Source of the DNA: an uncultured Flavobacteriaceae bacterium
GTDB lineage: Bacteria > Bacteroidota > Bacteroidia > Flavobacteriales > Flavobacteriaceae
Assembly: GCA_937930675.1 (NCBI GenBank)
Contig: CALHCC010000141.1
Location: forward strand, 1 to 39,959
Direction of reading: 5' to 3'
Length of the DNA: 39,959 nt
This document shows positions 1 to 9,247 of this stretch, piece after piece (position 1 is the first letter of the stretch; each line of letters opens with the position of its first letter). The translations under genes and the position numbers were made by a program. The notes beneath the pieces were generated by a model. That model had not been told where the DNA came from, did not search any database, and saw only the letters and a program-made list of their open reading frames with translations.

Positions 1-389
1 AAAAAACAGGTTTAGCCATTACTGATGAGTCTAACACTTTTTCCTTTGGCTTAGATACGGTAGACACCCAACAATTGATTCCCTATTTACAAAAATTGGT
101 GAAACAAGAAAGCATTGACACCTTTGTTGTGGGAGAACCCAAACAAATGGATGGAACTCACAGTGAATCTGAAATTTATATTCAAGAATTTCTAAACAAG
201 TGCAAAGCAACTTTCGGTAATGTAACAATTGTTAGAATAGATGAACGATTTACCTCCAAACTAGCTTTTGATGCAATGATTGCTGGAGGTTTAAAAAAGA
301 AACAAAGACAAAACAAAAAATTAGTTGATAAAATAAGTGCTACTATTATATTACAAACTTATTTAGATCGTAAACAATCGTTATTATGA
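1..389 (+). CDS. ruvX: Holliday junction resolvase-like protein RuvX/YqgF (5' end missing)
   Basis: This is the 3' part of a YqgF/RuvX RNase H-fold nuclease, a family implicated in Holliday junction resolution and pre-16S rRNA 5' end processing. The reading frame is open from base 3, so the start codon lies off the left edge. The visible protein begins with the KTGLAITD segment, followed by [12 protein letters not shown] and the IDERFTSK motif that carries the conserved acidic residue. A basic stretch (KKKQRQNKK) and [15 protein letters not shown] close the protein, as usual in the family. Its TGA stop overlaps the ATG of rmlA by 4 nt, so the two are probably translationally coupled. Family assignment is secure; the exact cellular role is family knowledge. 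Confidence 0.93.
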   Translation, partial: KTGLAITDESNTFSFGLDTVDTQQLIPYLQKLVKQESIDTFVVGEPKQMDGTHSESEIYIQEFLNKCKATFGNVTIVRIDERFTSKLAFDAMIAGGLKKKQRQNKKLVDKISATIILQTYLDRKQSLL

Positions 390-1261
390 AAGGAATTATA
401 TTGGCAGGAGGTTCGGGAACAAGATTGTATCCATTGACTAAGGCAACCTCCAAACAATTGTTGGCTATTTACGACAAACCTATGATTTACTATCCGTTAT
501 CGGTATTAATGCTAGCGGGTATCAAAGATATTTTAATTATTACCACTCCAGAAGATCAAAAACGTTTCATCAACCTTTTAGGAGACGGAACACAAATAGG
601 AATACAGCTTAGTTACGAAATTCAAGAAAAACCAGAAGGTTTGGCTCAAGCGTTTATTATCGGTAAAAAATTTATAGGAACTAATGATGTTGCTTTAATA
701 TTAGGAGACAACATTTTTTATGGACCTAAATTCTCTTCCTTATTACATAACTCTATCAATTGTGCCACTAAGGATAATTGTGCTACTGTATTTGGATATT
801 ATGTTAGTGATCCTGAAAGATATGGAGTCGTTGAATTTGACAAAGAAAAGAACGCATTAAGTATTGAAGAAAAACCCAAAAACCCAAAAAGTAATTATGC
901 TGTTTCTGGCTTGTATTTTTATCCGAATAACGTAGTAAAAATTGCAGAAAAAATTAAACCCAGTGAACGAGGAGAACTCGAAATCACTACTATCAATCAA
1001 GCCTATTTAGAGCAACAAAAACTAAATGTACAGGTAATGGGAAGAGGCTATGCTTGGTTAGACACAGGAACGCATGAGTCTATGTTAGAAGCTTCTAACT
1101 TTATTCACACTATAGAAAAGAGACAAGGTTTAAAAATCGCTTGTATTGAGGAAATTGCTTACGAAGAAGGTTATATTAACAAAGAACAGCTCATCAAACT
1201 AGGTAAAGAAATGTATAAAAACGAATACGGACAATATTTAATTAGAAGAGCCAATCAATAA
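386..1261 (+). CDS. rmlA: Glucose-1-phosphate thymidylyltransferase
   Basis: The protein makes dTDP-glucose from dTTP and glucose-1-phosphate, the first step of dTDP-L-rhamnose synthesis in the cytoplasm. It has 291 residues, normal for RmlA. The nucleotide-binding signature [11 protein letters not shown] is at the N-terminus, followed by [25 protein letters not shown] and the [12 protein letters not shown] segment. The start ATG overlaps the ruvX stop. It is the first gene of a tightly packed rml set in the order A-C-D-B, joined to its neighbours by 0-8 nt overlaps or abutments. The product is probably used for cell-surface polysaccharide, although no glycosyltransferases are in the window. 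Confidence 0.97.
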   Translation: MKGIILAGGSGTRLYPLTKATSKQLLAIYDKPMIYYPLSVLMLAGIKDILIITTPEDQKRFINLLGDGTQIGIQLSYEIQEKPEGLAQAFIIGKKFIGTNDVALILGDNIFYGPKFSSLLHNSINCATKDNCATVFGYYVSDPERYGVVEFDKEKNALSIEEKPKNPKSNYAVSGLYFYPNNVVKIAEKIKPSERGELEITTINQAYLEQQKLNVQVMGRGYAWLDTGTHESMLEASNFIHTIEKRQGLKIACIEEIAYEEGYINKEQLIKLGKEMYKNEYGQYLIRRANQ

Positions 1262-1834
1262 ATGAACTATACACGCACCCAAATCCCCGATGTTATTATC
1301 TGTGAACCCAAAGTGTTTGGAGATCATAGAGGTTATTTTATGGAATCTTTTAAAGAAGCTCCTTTACAAGAATTTTTAGGATACAAAATCAATTTTTGCC
1401 AAGACAATGAATCTAGCTCTTCTAAAGGTGTTTTAAGAGGACTGCATTATCAAATCAATGGTTTTGAGCAAACCAAATTAGTAAGAGTAATACAAGGTAA
1501 AGTAATAGACGTTGCGGTGGATATTCGTAAAGGCTCTCCTACGTTTGGACAACACGTAGCTGTAGAATTGTCTGCCGAAAACAAAAAACAATTGTTAGTA
1601 CCTAAAGGGTTTGCACATGGTTTTATTGTGCTTAGTGATACGGCTATATTTAGTTACAAAGTAGATGCCCCTTATAGTTTTGAAAACGACCGAGGTATTG
1701 CTTTTAATGATCCTAGTTTACAAATTGACTGGAAATTAAACGAAAGTGAATTTGTGTTGTCTGAAAAAGACACTCAAAACCCTATCCTTAAACACGCTGA
1801 GTTATTAGACTACACTACAAATTACTATGAATAA
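1262..1834 (+). CDS. rmlC: dTDP-4-dehydrorhamnose 3,5-epimerase
   Basis: RmlC epimerises dTDP-4-keto-6-deoxyglucose at C3 and C5, the third reaction of dTDP-L-rhamnose synthesis. The 190-residue length fits this cupin enzyme. Visible family motifs are FGDHRGYFMESF near the N-terminus, GVLRGLHYQ with the catalytic histidine, KLVRVIQGKVIDVAVDIR, and VPKGFAHGF. The ATG follows the rmlA stop codon with no gap, and the 3' end overlaps rmlD by 8 nt. This enzyme usually acts between RmlB and RmlD in the pathway, so gene order here does not follow reaction order. Confidence 0.97.
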   Translation: MNYTRTQIPDVIICEPKVFGDHRGYFMESFKEAPLQEFLGYKINFCQDNESSSSKGVLRGLHYQINGFEQTKLVRVIQGKVIDVAVDIRKGSPTFGQHVAVELSAENKKQLLVPKGFAHGFIVLSDTAIFSYKVDAPYSFENDRGIAFNDPSLQIDWKLNESEFVLSEKDTQNPILKHAELLDYTTNYYE

Positions 1835-2687
1835 CATTCTTGTTACTGGAGCCAACGGACAATTAGGATCCGAGATTCAGAGTTTAGCTACATCTTACTC
1901 TCAATACCAATTTGTTTTTACAGATGTAACTAAATTAAACATTACAAACTTACTTGCTATTACTGAATTTTGTAAGCAAAACAACATCACTAGCATTATC
2001 AATTGTGCTGCCTATACCGCTGTAGACAAAGCAGAGGAGCAAACAGATATTTGCAATGCGGTAAACCATATAGCTACAGATTATTTAAGTTCTGTTGCCA
2101 AAGAACTCAACATACAGTTAATCCATATTTCTACAGATTATGTTTTTAATGGTATTAACCATCAAGCGTTTTTAGAAGAGGATACTCCTAACCCTATCAA
2201 TGTTTACGGAAAAACAAAATGGCTAGGAGAACAAGCCATGATTCGTAATAATCCTAAAAATTCTATCATTATTAGAACTTCTTGGGTGTATTCTTCTTTT
2301 GGAAACAACTTTGTAAAAACCATGTTGAAATTAGCTCAAGACAGAGACCAATTGAACATTATTGCAGATCAAATAGGAACGCCCACTTATGCTTATGATT
2401 TGGCTAAAACTATTTTAGACATTCTTCCTGCTATTCACAACAAGCAAGTAGAAACCTATCACTATTCAAATGAAGGAGTTTGTACTTGGTACGATTTTGC
2501 TTTTGAAATTTTTAAACAAACTAAAACAACTTGTAACGTTTTACCTATCCAAACAAAAGACTACCCTACGGCAGCAGAAAGACCTTTGTTTAGCTTAATG
2601 AACAAATCAAAAATTAAAAACACCTTTGGTATTGAAATTCCACATTGGAAAACATCGCTAACGAACTGTTTAAATAAATTATCATGA
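1827..2687 (+). CDS. rmlD: dTDP-4-dehydrorhamnose reductase
   Basis: RmlD performs the final NAD(P)H-dependent reduction to dTDP-L-rhamnose. The protein of 286 residues is a short-chain dehydrogenase/reductase. The N-terminal Rossmann motif GANGQLGSE, INCAAYTAVDKAE, the ISTDYVFNG segment, and the catalytic YGKTKWLGE (Tyr-x3-Lys) are all visible. The C-terminal region with the conserved RPLFSLMNKSKI is also typical. It starts inside the end of rmlC and its TGA overlaps the rmlB ATG by 4 nt, which supports one translationally coupled operon. Confidence 0.97.
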   Translation: MNNILVTGANGQLGSEIQSLATSYSQYQFVFTDVTKLNITNLLAITEFCKQNNITSIINCAAYTAVDKAEEQTDICNAVNHIATDYLSSVAKELNIQLIHISTDYVFNGINHQAFLEEDTPNPINVYGKTKWLGEQAMIRNNPKNSIIIRTSWVYSSFGNNFVKTMLKLAQDRDQLNIIADQIGTPTYAYDLAKTILDILPAIHNKQVETYHYSNEGVCTWYDFAFEIFKQTKTTCNVLPIQTKDYPTAAERPLFSLMNKSKIKNTFGIEIPHWKTSLTNCLNKLS

Positions 2688-3697
2688 AAACACTACTAGT
2701 TACTGGAACCGCTGGTTTTATCGGTTCTAACTTTATATATCACTTTATAGCATCTCATCCAAATTACCATTTAATTAGCTTAGACAAGCTAACCTATGCT
2801 GGTGATTTAGAAAATTTAAAAAGTGTAGAAAATCACCCAAGACATACCTTTATAAAGGGAGATATTTGTGATCGAAAATTGATTGAATCTATTTTTAAGG
2901 AACATGATATACAGGGAGTTATTCATTTTGCAGCAGAATCTCATGTAGACAACTCTATCAACAACCCAAGTGTATTTATAGAGACCAATGTAAATGGAAC
3001 GTTTACTTTAATAGATGTTGCCTACAAACATTGGATGGACAAGCCTTTTGTATTTAAAGATGGATATAAAGATTGTACGTTTTTACATGTATCTACAGAC
3101 GAAGTCTATGGAACTTTAGGAGAAACAGGCTTGTTTACAGAAACAACTCCGTATGCACCCAATTCCCCTTACAGTGCCTCTAAAGCAAGTAGCGATATGC
3201 TAGTACGTAGTTATCACCACACCTATGGTATGAATACCGTAATTACCAATTGTTCTAACAATTACGGACCTCAACAACATGATGAAAAATTAATTCCTAC
3301 CGTGATTAGAAAAGCATTAAACAATGAAATTATTCCTATTTATGGGGATGGTAAAAATATTAGAGATTGGTTGTATGTGCTAGATCATTGCAAAGGAATT
3401 GATTTGGCTTATCACAATGGAATTCCGGGAGAAGTGTACAATATTGGAGGAAGAAACGAACGCAATAACAATTATATTGCTGATAAAATTTGTGAAATCC
3501 TAGATCAAATCCATCCTAAAAAACAAGGTAGTTACAAAGAATTGATTCATTATGTAGAAGATAGGGCTGGACACGATAGACGTTATGCCATTGATGCTAC
3601 CAAAATAGAAACGAAATTGCATTGGAAAGCCGATGAAAATTTTGAATCTGGAATTGTGAAGACCATCGAATGGTATTTAAACAAATATTCTTTATAA
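2684..3697 (+). CDS. rmlB: dTDP-glucose 4,6-dehydratase
   Basis: RmlB converts dTDP-glucose to dTDP-4-keto-6-deoxyglucose using a bound NAD+. The protein has 337 residues. The Rossmann motif GTAGFIGSNF is at the N-terminus. It is followed by LDKLTYAGDLENL, HFAAESHVDNSI, HVSTDEVYGTLG (the Thr-Asp-Glu catalytic segment), and the Tyr-x3-Lys motif in YSASKASSDM. NCSNNYGPQQ and the RDWLYVLDH substrate-binding segment are also present. It is the last gene of the rml cluster and is followed about 20 nt later by an intrinsic terminator. Confidence 0.98.
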   Translation: MKTLLVTGTAGFIGSNFIYHFIASHPNYHLISLDKLTYAGDLENLKSVENHPRHTFIKGDICDRKLIESIFKEHDIQGVIHFAAESHVDNSINNPSVFIETNVNGTFTLIDVAYKHWMDKPFVFKDGYKDCTFLHVSTDEVYGTLGETGLFTETTPYAPNSPYSASKASSDMLVRSYHHTYGMNTVITNCSNNYGPQQHDEKLIPTVIRKALNNEIIPIYGDGKNIRDWLYVLDHCKGIDLAYHNGIPGEVYNIGGRNERNNNYIADKICEILDQIHPKKQGSYKELIHYVEDRAGHDRRYAIDATKIETKLHWKADENFESGIVKTIEWYLNKYSL

Positions 3698-3718
3698 AAA
3701 CACCTAATCATTTTGCTT

Positions 3719-3746
3719 AAAACCGACAATTCTGTCGGTTTTTTTG
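3719..3746 (+). terminator. Intrinsic terminator after the rml operon
   Basis: A 10-bp perfect stem (AAAACCGACA, 3719-3728, with TGTCGGTTTT, 3733-3742) closes a 4-nt loop and runs into a T tract up to 3745. It lies just behind the rmlB stop, so it probably ends the ruvX-rml transcript. Confidence 0.88.
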
Positions 3747-3981
3747 TTTCTAAGCTAGCAAATACTAGTCAAAATAAATAGACCTATTTTTAATGATAAA
3801 CCTCTACCATCATTTAAAAAACAAATTATCGTACTCTTAATTCTCAACAAATAAACGAGTTTAACAGATAAACTTAACTTTATGCGACAGAATAAAATCA
3901 AAATAATCTTAGATACTTTACAAAAAATATCATCCAAAACAACTTTACAGGCTTACATTTTTAACTCTCGGCAGAGAACAG
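3747..3981. other. AT-rich intergenic stretch before leuS
   Basis: Apart from the rml terminator on its left and the leuS promoter on its right, I see no supported gene here. A 39-codon plus-strand frame (3882-4001) and a 60-codon minus-strand frame (3755-3937) exist, but neither resembles a known protein. The plus-strand frame runs through the predicted leuS promoter. Confidence 0.5.
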
Positions 3982-3989
3982 TATTTTTG
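3982..3989 (+). promoter_or_regulatory. Predicted -7 element for leuS
   Basis: TATTTTTG matches the Bacteroidota -7 consensus TAnnTTTG. The expected -33 position 19 nt upstream holds TTTT instead of TTTG, so this is a partial match. It would give a leader of about 49 nt before the leuS ATG at 4043. Confidence 0.5.
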
Positions 3990-4042
3990 CGTTTTACATA
4001 GTAAAACACCTCGTTTTTTTTTAATCAAACTTAAACCAAAGG

Positions 4043-6856
4043 ATGGAATATAATTTTAATGAAATAGAAGCTAAGTGGCAACAATACTGGGCAGAAAATC
4101 AAACATTTAAAGCCGAAAATAATTCGGACAAACCTAAATTTTACGCTTTAGATATGTTTCCCTATCCTTCTGGTGCCGGACTCCATGTAGGACATCCTTT
4201 AGGATATATTGCTTCGGATATTTTTGCACGTTACAAACGTCATCAAGGATACAATGTACTGCATCCGCAAGGGTACGATTCTTTTGGACTGCCTGCTGAG
4301 CAATATGCCATTCAAACCGGTCAACACCCTGCTGTAACTACAGAAACCAATATTAACACCTATAGAAAGCAATTGGATAAAATTGGTTTTTCTTTTGATT
4401 GGTCTCGTGAAATTAGAACCTCTACTCCCGAATATTACAAGCATACACAGTGGATATTTACACAGTTATTTAACAGTTGGTACAACCGTACCACAGATAA
4501 AGCGGAGAAAATAGAAACATTAATTGCATTGTTTGAAACCCATGGAACCACTGAAGTTAGTGCTGTTTGTGATGAAAATGTGATTGAGTTTACAGCAGCA
4601 ACATGGAAAGCATATTCTGAAAAAGAAAAAGAACAGATTTTAGCAAAATATAGATTAACCTATTTATCTGAAACAGAAGTAAACTGGTGTCCTGCACTAG
4701 GAACTGTTTTAGCAAACGATGAAATTATCAATGGATTGTCAGAACGTGGAGGACATCCTGTAGTTCGTAAAAAAATGATGCAATGGTCTATGCGTATTGC
4801 AGCCTATGCACAACGTTTGTTAGATGGTTTAAATACGATAGATTGGCCGCAGCCACTAAAAGATGCTCAAACCAATTGGATTGGAAGAAGTCAAGGAGCT
4901 TCTGTTAGGTTTAAAGTTGATAATCATCCACAATTAGATATTGAAGTGTTTACCACACGCCCTGATACTATTTTTGGAGTTACTTTTATGACCTTGGCTC
5001 CAGAGCACGAGTTGGTTTCACAAATTGTAACGGATGATTGTAAAGCAGCTGTACAAAATTATGTAGAAGCTACAGCCAAACGTTCTGAACGCGATAGAAT
5101 GGCAGATGTAAAAACCATTTCTGGTGCTTTTACAGGAGCGTATGCGATCCATCCGTTTACAGGAGAAAAAATTCAGATTTGGATTGGAGATTACGTATTA
5201 GCTAGTTACGGAACAGGAGCCGTAATGGCAGTACCTTGCGGAGATCAGCGTGATTGGGATTTTGCCCATCATTTTAACATCGAAATCAAAAATATTTTTG
5301 AAGGTATCGATGTTTCAGAAAAAGCTTGTGAAGATAAAACCGCTAAAATTACCAATTCTGAATTTTTATCAGGATTAACCGTTAAAAAAGCGACCAAATT
5401 AGCTATTTACGAATTAGAAAAAGGTGGCTTTGGACAAGGGAAAACAAACTATCGTTTGCGTGATGCTGTCTTTAGTCGTCAGCGTTATTGGGGAGAACCT
5501 TTTCCTGTATATTATGTAGATGGAATGCCTAAAATGATTGATTCACAACATCTACCTATTCTATTACCTGAAGTAGAAAAATACTTACCTACAGAAGATG
5601 GACAACCGCCTTTAGGAAATGCTGAGGTTTGGGCCTGGGACTGCGAAACCGCTAAGGTAGTTCCTTGTGATAAAATAGATCATCAAACTGTGTTTCCATT
5701 GGAGTTAAACACAATGCCAGGTTGGGCAGGTTCTTCTTGGTATTTTAACCGTTATATGGATGCAAACAATACTAACGAATTTGCTAGTAAAGAGGCATTA
5801 GAGTATTGGAAAGAAGTAGACTTGTATTTAGGAGGTTCTGAGCACGCTACGGGTCATTTATTATATGCACGTTTTTGGCAAAAATTCTTATTCGATTTAG
5901 AATATGTACCTGTAGATGAATTTGCAAAAAAACTCATCAACCAAGGAATGATTTTAGGAACTTCTGCTTTTGTATATCGATTAGAAGGAACTCAAACATA
6001 CATATCTAAAGGACTTATTAATGATCAAAAAGTACAACCTATACATGTAGATGTTTCTTTTGTAAATGCATCCAACGAATTAGATACGGAAGCGTTTAAA
6101 GCTTGGCGAGAAGAATATAAAAACGCTGAATTTGTTTTAGAAGAGGGTAAATATATTGTTGGACGTGAGGTAGAAAAAATGTCTAAATCTAAATTTAACG
6201 TCGTCAATCCAGATAGTATTTGTGAAGAATACGGAGCAGATAGTTTACGCTTGTTCGAAATGTTTTTAGGACCCTTAGAGCAATCTAAACCTTGGAATAC
6301 GGCAGGTATTTCCGGATCTCATTCCTTTCTTAAAAAATTATGGAGATTGTACGCCAACGCAAACAACTTTCAGGGAATAGAAGAGGTACCGTCAAAAGAG
6401 GAATTAAAAGTATTGCATAAAACCATTAAAAAAGTACAAGAAGATATAGAGAACTTCTCTTTTAATACCTCTGTAAGTACGTTTATGATTGCCGTAAACG
6501 AATTGTCTGCATTAAAATGTAATAAAAAAGAAATACTAGCACCTTTATTAGTGTTAATTTCTCCTTATGCACCCCATATTACCGAAGAATTATGGGAGAA
6601 ACTAGGAAATACAACCTCTATTTCTACAGCTTCTTTTCCTGTTTTTGATGAAAGTCACTTGGTAGAAAGTTCTAAAGAATATCCTGTTTCATTTAACGGA
6701 AAAATGAGATTTAAATTGGAATTACCTTTAGATTTATCAAAAGAAGAAATTGAAAAAACAGTAATGGCTCACGAAAAAACAGTTGCTCAATTACAAGGAA
6801 GAACTCCTAAAAAAGTAATTATTGTACCTGGTAAAATCATTAATATTGTAGGATAA
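4043..6856 (+). CDS. leuS: Leucyl-tRNA synthetase
   Basis: This class I aminoacyl-tRNA synthetase charges tRNA-Leu with leucine. The protein has 937 residues, longer than the roughly 860 of E. coli. The HIGH-type signature is in PSGAGLHVGHPLGY near residue 50 and the KMSKS loop is complete (EKMSKSKFN, around residue 710). The CP1 editing domain is present with TTRPDTIFGVTF and GTGAVMAVPCGDQRDWDFA; the Asp that discriminates misacylated tRNA is retained. The extra length comes from an insertion after SWYNRTTDKAEKI (about 150-210) and another just before KMSKS (about 635-700), as I recall for other Bacteroidota LeuRS. It is monocistronic, flanked by its own promoter and terminator. Confidence 0.98.
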   Translation: MEYNFNEIEAKWQQYWAENQTFKAENNSDKPKFYALDMFPYPSGAGLHVGHPLGYIASDIFARYKRHQGYNVLHPQGYDSFGLPAEQYAIQTGQHPAVTTETNINTYRKQLDKIGFSFDWSREIRTSTPEYYKHTQWIFTQLFNSWYNRTTDKAEKIETLIALFETHGTTEVSAVCDENVIEFTAATWKAYSEKEKEQILAKYRLTYLSETEVNWCPALGTVLANDEIINGLSERGGHPVVRKKMMQWSMRIAAYAQRLLDGLNTIDWPQPLKDAQTNWIGRSQGASVRFKVDNHPQLDIEVFTTRPDTIFGVTFMTLAPEHELVSQIVTDDCKAAVQNYVEATAKRSERDRMADVKTISGAFTGAYAIHPFTGEKIQIWIGDYVLASYGTGAVMAVPCGDQRDWDFAHHFNIEIKNIFEGIDVSEKACEDKTAKITNSEFLSGLTVKKATKLAIYELEKGGFGQGKTNYRLRDAVFSRQRYWGEPFPVYYVDGMPKMIDSQHLPILLPEVEKYLPTEDGQPPLGNAEVWAWDCETAKVVPCDKIDHQTVFPLELNTMPGWAGSSWYFNRYMDANNTNEFASKEALEYWKEVDLYLGGSEHATGHLLYARFWQKFLFDLEYVPVDEFAKKLINQGMILGTSAFVYRLEGTQTYISKGLINDQKVQPIHVDVSFVNASNELDTEAFKAWREEYKNAEFVLEEGKYIVGREVEKMSKSKFNVVNPDSICEEYGADSLRLFEMFLGPLEQSKPWNTAGISGSHSFLKKLWRLYANANNFQGIEEVPSKEELKVLHKTIKKVQEDIENFSFNTSVSTFMIAVNELSALKCNKKEILAPLLVLISPYAPHITEELWEKLGNTTSISTASFPVFDESHLVESSKEYPVSFNGKMRFKLELPLDLSKEEIEKTVMAHEKTVAQLQGRTPKKVIIVPGKIINIVG

Positions 6857-6877
6857 ATTATTCCAACATTCAATCTT

Positions 6878-6911
6878 AAAAAAGGGAAATACTACCGTAT
6901 TTCCCTTTTTT
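6878..6911 (+). terminator. Intrinsic terminator after leuS
   Basis: A perfect 15-bp stem (6878-6892 with 6897-6911, arms AAAAAAGGGAAATAC and its complement) has a 4-nt loop and ends in six T. The A-run and T-run on either side would allow it to act in both directions. Confidence 0.9.
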
Positions 6912-6993
6912 GTTTTAAGAGTATTAATTAAATTGGCTTAAGGTTTGCTTACCTAATACCTAAATTTCAACACCACAAATTTCAACTGAAAAA

Positions 6994-8436
6994 ATGAATA
7001 GAATTTCTTTAAGAATTAGAATATTTTTATCCATGCTATTATTAGTAGGTTTGGCTTCTATTTTAATTGCTGTTGTTACGGTTAAGCAATACAAAAAACA
7101 AACTAGAGACTATTATTACTCTAGATTTGATAGAAAAGAAAAAGCAGCTCAAAAAAATATTAATTACGAATTAGAAAACACCATCTATCCTGCAAATCAA
7201 CAATTCTTAGGATTCATTTTTAAAGAACGTATCTACGAAATTGCTACGGTTCATAAAATGAAGATGAGTATTTATGATTTAAATGGACGGCTTAAAATAA
7301 ATTCTTACGAGCCTTGGTTTCGTATTTTTCAAGAAAAAATCCCCAATAACATTCTTTTACAATTAAAACGTGAAGAAAAAATTGAAATATCTACTCCTTT
7401 AAAAAGTGGTAAAATATCTCAACTTTCTTACTCTTATATCAATGATCGAAATTTAAACAAAGTAGGGATTTTAAAAGTTGAATACCTACAAGACAATACA
7501 CAAGAACAACAACAACTATCGCTCTTTTTAAACAAATTGTATTATGTATATGGAGCCATGTTACTATTAGCTATTGTATTTGCTTATTTTTTATCTAGCT
7601 ACATTACCAGCTCTTTACAATCTATTTCCAACAAATTACAAAAAACAAAACTCCTTAAAAAGAATGAAAAAATTAGCACTACAGGCATTACTCCAGAAAT
7701 TACCTCTATTGTAGAAGCCTATAATTTAATGATTGATGAATTGGAAGAAAGTGCTAGTAAGTTGGCTAAAAGCGAACGTGAACAAGCTTGGAGAGAAATG
7801 GCAAAACAAGTAGCTCACGAAATTAAAAACCCGTTAACTCCTATGAAATTAACGGTACAAAGTTTTGAAAGAACTTTTGACCCTAATGAAGATGGTATTA
7901 GAGAAAAAGTAAAAGATTACGCACAAATGCTAACACAACAAATAGATGTGATGTCTTCTATTGCTACCTCTTTTTCTGATTTTGCTAGAATGCCGCAAAA
8001 AAATATAGAAACGATTGAATTAATTAGCGTGATTAAAAGTGCCGTTGATATTTTTTACGAAAACGAAATTCAGTTAAATGCAAATGTCAATGAGGTTTTT
8101 ATCGATTTAGACAAAAATCAAATCACAAGAGTATTAAACAATTTGGTAAAAAACGCAATCCAAGCTACAGAAGCTACAACAACTCCAGAAATAAAAATTA
8201 CCATTTTCAATCAAAAAAATAAAGTATTAATTACCGTAGAAGACAACGGAAAAGGGATTAAAGAAAAGGACAAAGAACATATTTTTGAACCAAAATTTAC
8301 AACGAAGACAAGTGGAATGGGATTAGGTTTGCCTATGGTTAAAAACATTGTAGAAACCTATGGCGGAAAAGTAACATTTGAATCTATTTTAAATAAAGGA
8401 ACTATTTTTAAAGTTACTTTACCTAACAAACCCTAA
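6994..8436 (+). CDS. NtrY-like membrane sensor histidine kinase
   Basis: This inner-membrane two-component sensor has 480 residues. Membrane segments lie at about residues 8-28 and 185-205 with an extracytoplasmic sensor region of roughly 155 residues between them. A linker resembling HAMP follows. The phospho-acceptor is His275 in the H-box AHEIKNPLTPMKL, the variant typical of NtrY-type kinases. The ATPase domain shows the N-box NLVKNAIQAT, the G1 box DNGKGI and the G2 box GMGLGLPMVKNIV. No response regulator gene is near, so its partner is encoded elsewhere. It is followed after 36 nt by an enoyl-CoA hydratase gene, perhaps co-transcribed. The sensed signal cannot be inferred. Confidence 0.92.
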   Translation: MNRISLRIRIFLSMLLLVGLASILIAVVTVKQYKKQTRDYYYSRFDRKEKAAQKNINYELENTIYPANQQFLGFIFKERIYEIATVHKMKMSIYDLNGRLKINSYEPWFRIFQEKIPNNILLQLKREEKIEISTPLKSGKISQLSYSYINDRNLNKVGILKVEYLQDNTQEQQQLSLFLNKLYYVYGAMLLLAIVFAYFLSSYITSSLQSISNKLQKTKLLKKNEKISTTGITPEITSIVEAYNLMIDELEESASKLAKSEREQAWREMAKQVAHEIKNPLTPMKLTVQSFERTFDPNEDGIREKVKDYAQMLTQQIDVMSSIATSFSDFARMPQKNIETIELISVIKSAVDIFYENEIQLNANVNEVFIDLDKNQITRVLNNLVKNAIQATEATTTPEIKITIFNQKNKVLITVEDNGKGIKEKDKEHIFEPKFTTKTSGMGLGLPMVKNIVETYGGKVTFESILNKGTIFKVTLPNKP

Positions 8437-8472
8437 TTTAATTTCTTACCTTAAAGGTGTAAAAAATTGTGT

Positions 8473-9243
8473 ATGGAAAATTCAGAATCTATCCTTCTAG
8501 AAATTAAAGACAAAATTGCTTTTATCACTATTAATGCTCCTAAACGTTTAAATGCTTTAAACAAGCATTTAATTCAAAAAATGAGTAATCTACTTTGTGA
8601 ATTAAGCACTCGTACAGATGTAAGAGTACTTATTATTACAGGAAGTGGAAACAAAGCTTTTGTTGCCGGTGCAGATATTAAAGAGTTTTCTTCATTTTCT
8701 AAAAAACAAGGAGAAGAACTCTCCCAAACAGGACACGATTTATTATTTAATAAAATTGCTACCTATCCAAAACCTGTAATTGCAGCTATTAACGGCTTTG
8801 CTTTAGGAGGTGGTTTGGAATTAGCGATGGCATGTCACATAAGAATTGCTTCTGACAACGCAAAATTAGGACAACCCGAAGTAAGTTTAGGGTTAATTCC
8901 TGGTTATGGAGGAACACAACGATTAACACAATTAATAGGGAAAGGTAAAGCTTTTGAAATGATTTTAACAGGGCAAGTAATTACTGCTCAAGAAGCCTTA
9001 CATCTAAAACTGATAAACTACGTAGTATCGCAAGAAGCGTTAATTACAAAAAGTATTTCATTAGCAAAAAATATGCTTGCTAATTCTCCTAACGCAATTA
9101 AAAAAGCCATTAAAGCTGTAAATGCTACTTATGGAAATATCGGTTTACAAAACGAAGTAGAATTGTTTGGTCAATGTTTTGGCACCTCTGATTTTAAAGA
9201 AGGCGTACAGGCCTTTTTAGAAAAAAGAAAACCTAATTTTTAA
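8473..9243 (+). CDS. Enoyl-CoA hydratase (crotonase family)
   Basis: The protein is predicted to add water across the double bond of 2-enoyl-CoA in fatty acid beta-oxidation. It has 256 residues. Both catalytic glutamates known from the rat enzyme are present, in ALGGGLELAM and in GQPEVSLGLIPG, along with the oxyanion-hole segment AFVAGADIKEF and GYGGTQRLTQ. I chose the ATG at 8473. A TTG six bases upstream (8467) is an alternative, and the AAAGGTG at 8453-8459 would sit better for that codon. Other crotonase activities, such as 3-hydroxybutyryl-CoA dehydration, cannot be excluded. It ends 4 bases before the convergent sorting-domain gene. Confidence 0.92.
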   Translation: MENSESILLEIKDKIAFITINAPKRLNALNKHLIQKMSNLLCELSTRTDVRVLIITGSGNKAFVAGADIKEFSSFSKKQGEELSQTGHDLLFNKIATYPKPVIAAINGFALGGGLELAMACHIRIASDNAKLGQPEVSLGLIPGYGGTQRLTQLIGKGKAFEMILTGQVITAQEALHLKLINYVVSQEALITKSISLAKNMLANSPNAIKKAIKAVNATYGNIGLQNEVELFGQCFGTSDFKEGVQAFLEKRKPNF

Positions 9244-9247
9244 TGCA

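Noticed and set aside
3755-3937. 60-codon minus-strand frame between rmlB and leuS
   Set aside because: No recognisable motif, low-complexity hydrophobic composition, and it lies in AT-rich intergenic sequence behind a terminator.
3882-4001. 39-codon plus-strand frame before leuS
   Set aside because: It runs through the predicted leuS promoter and shows no similarity that I recognise. A random frame of this size is expected.
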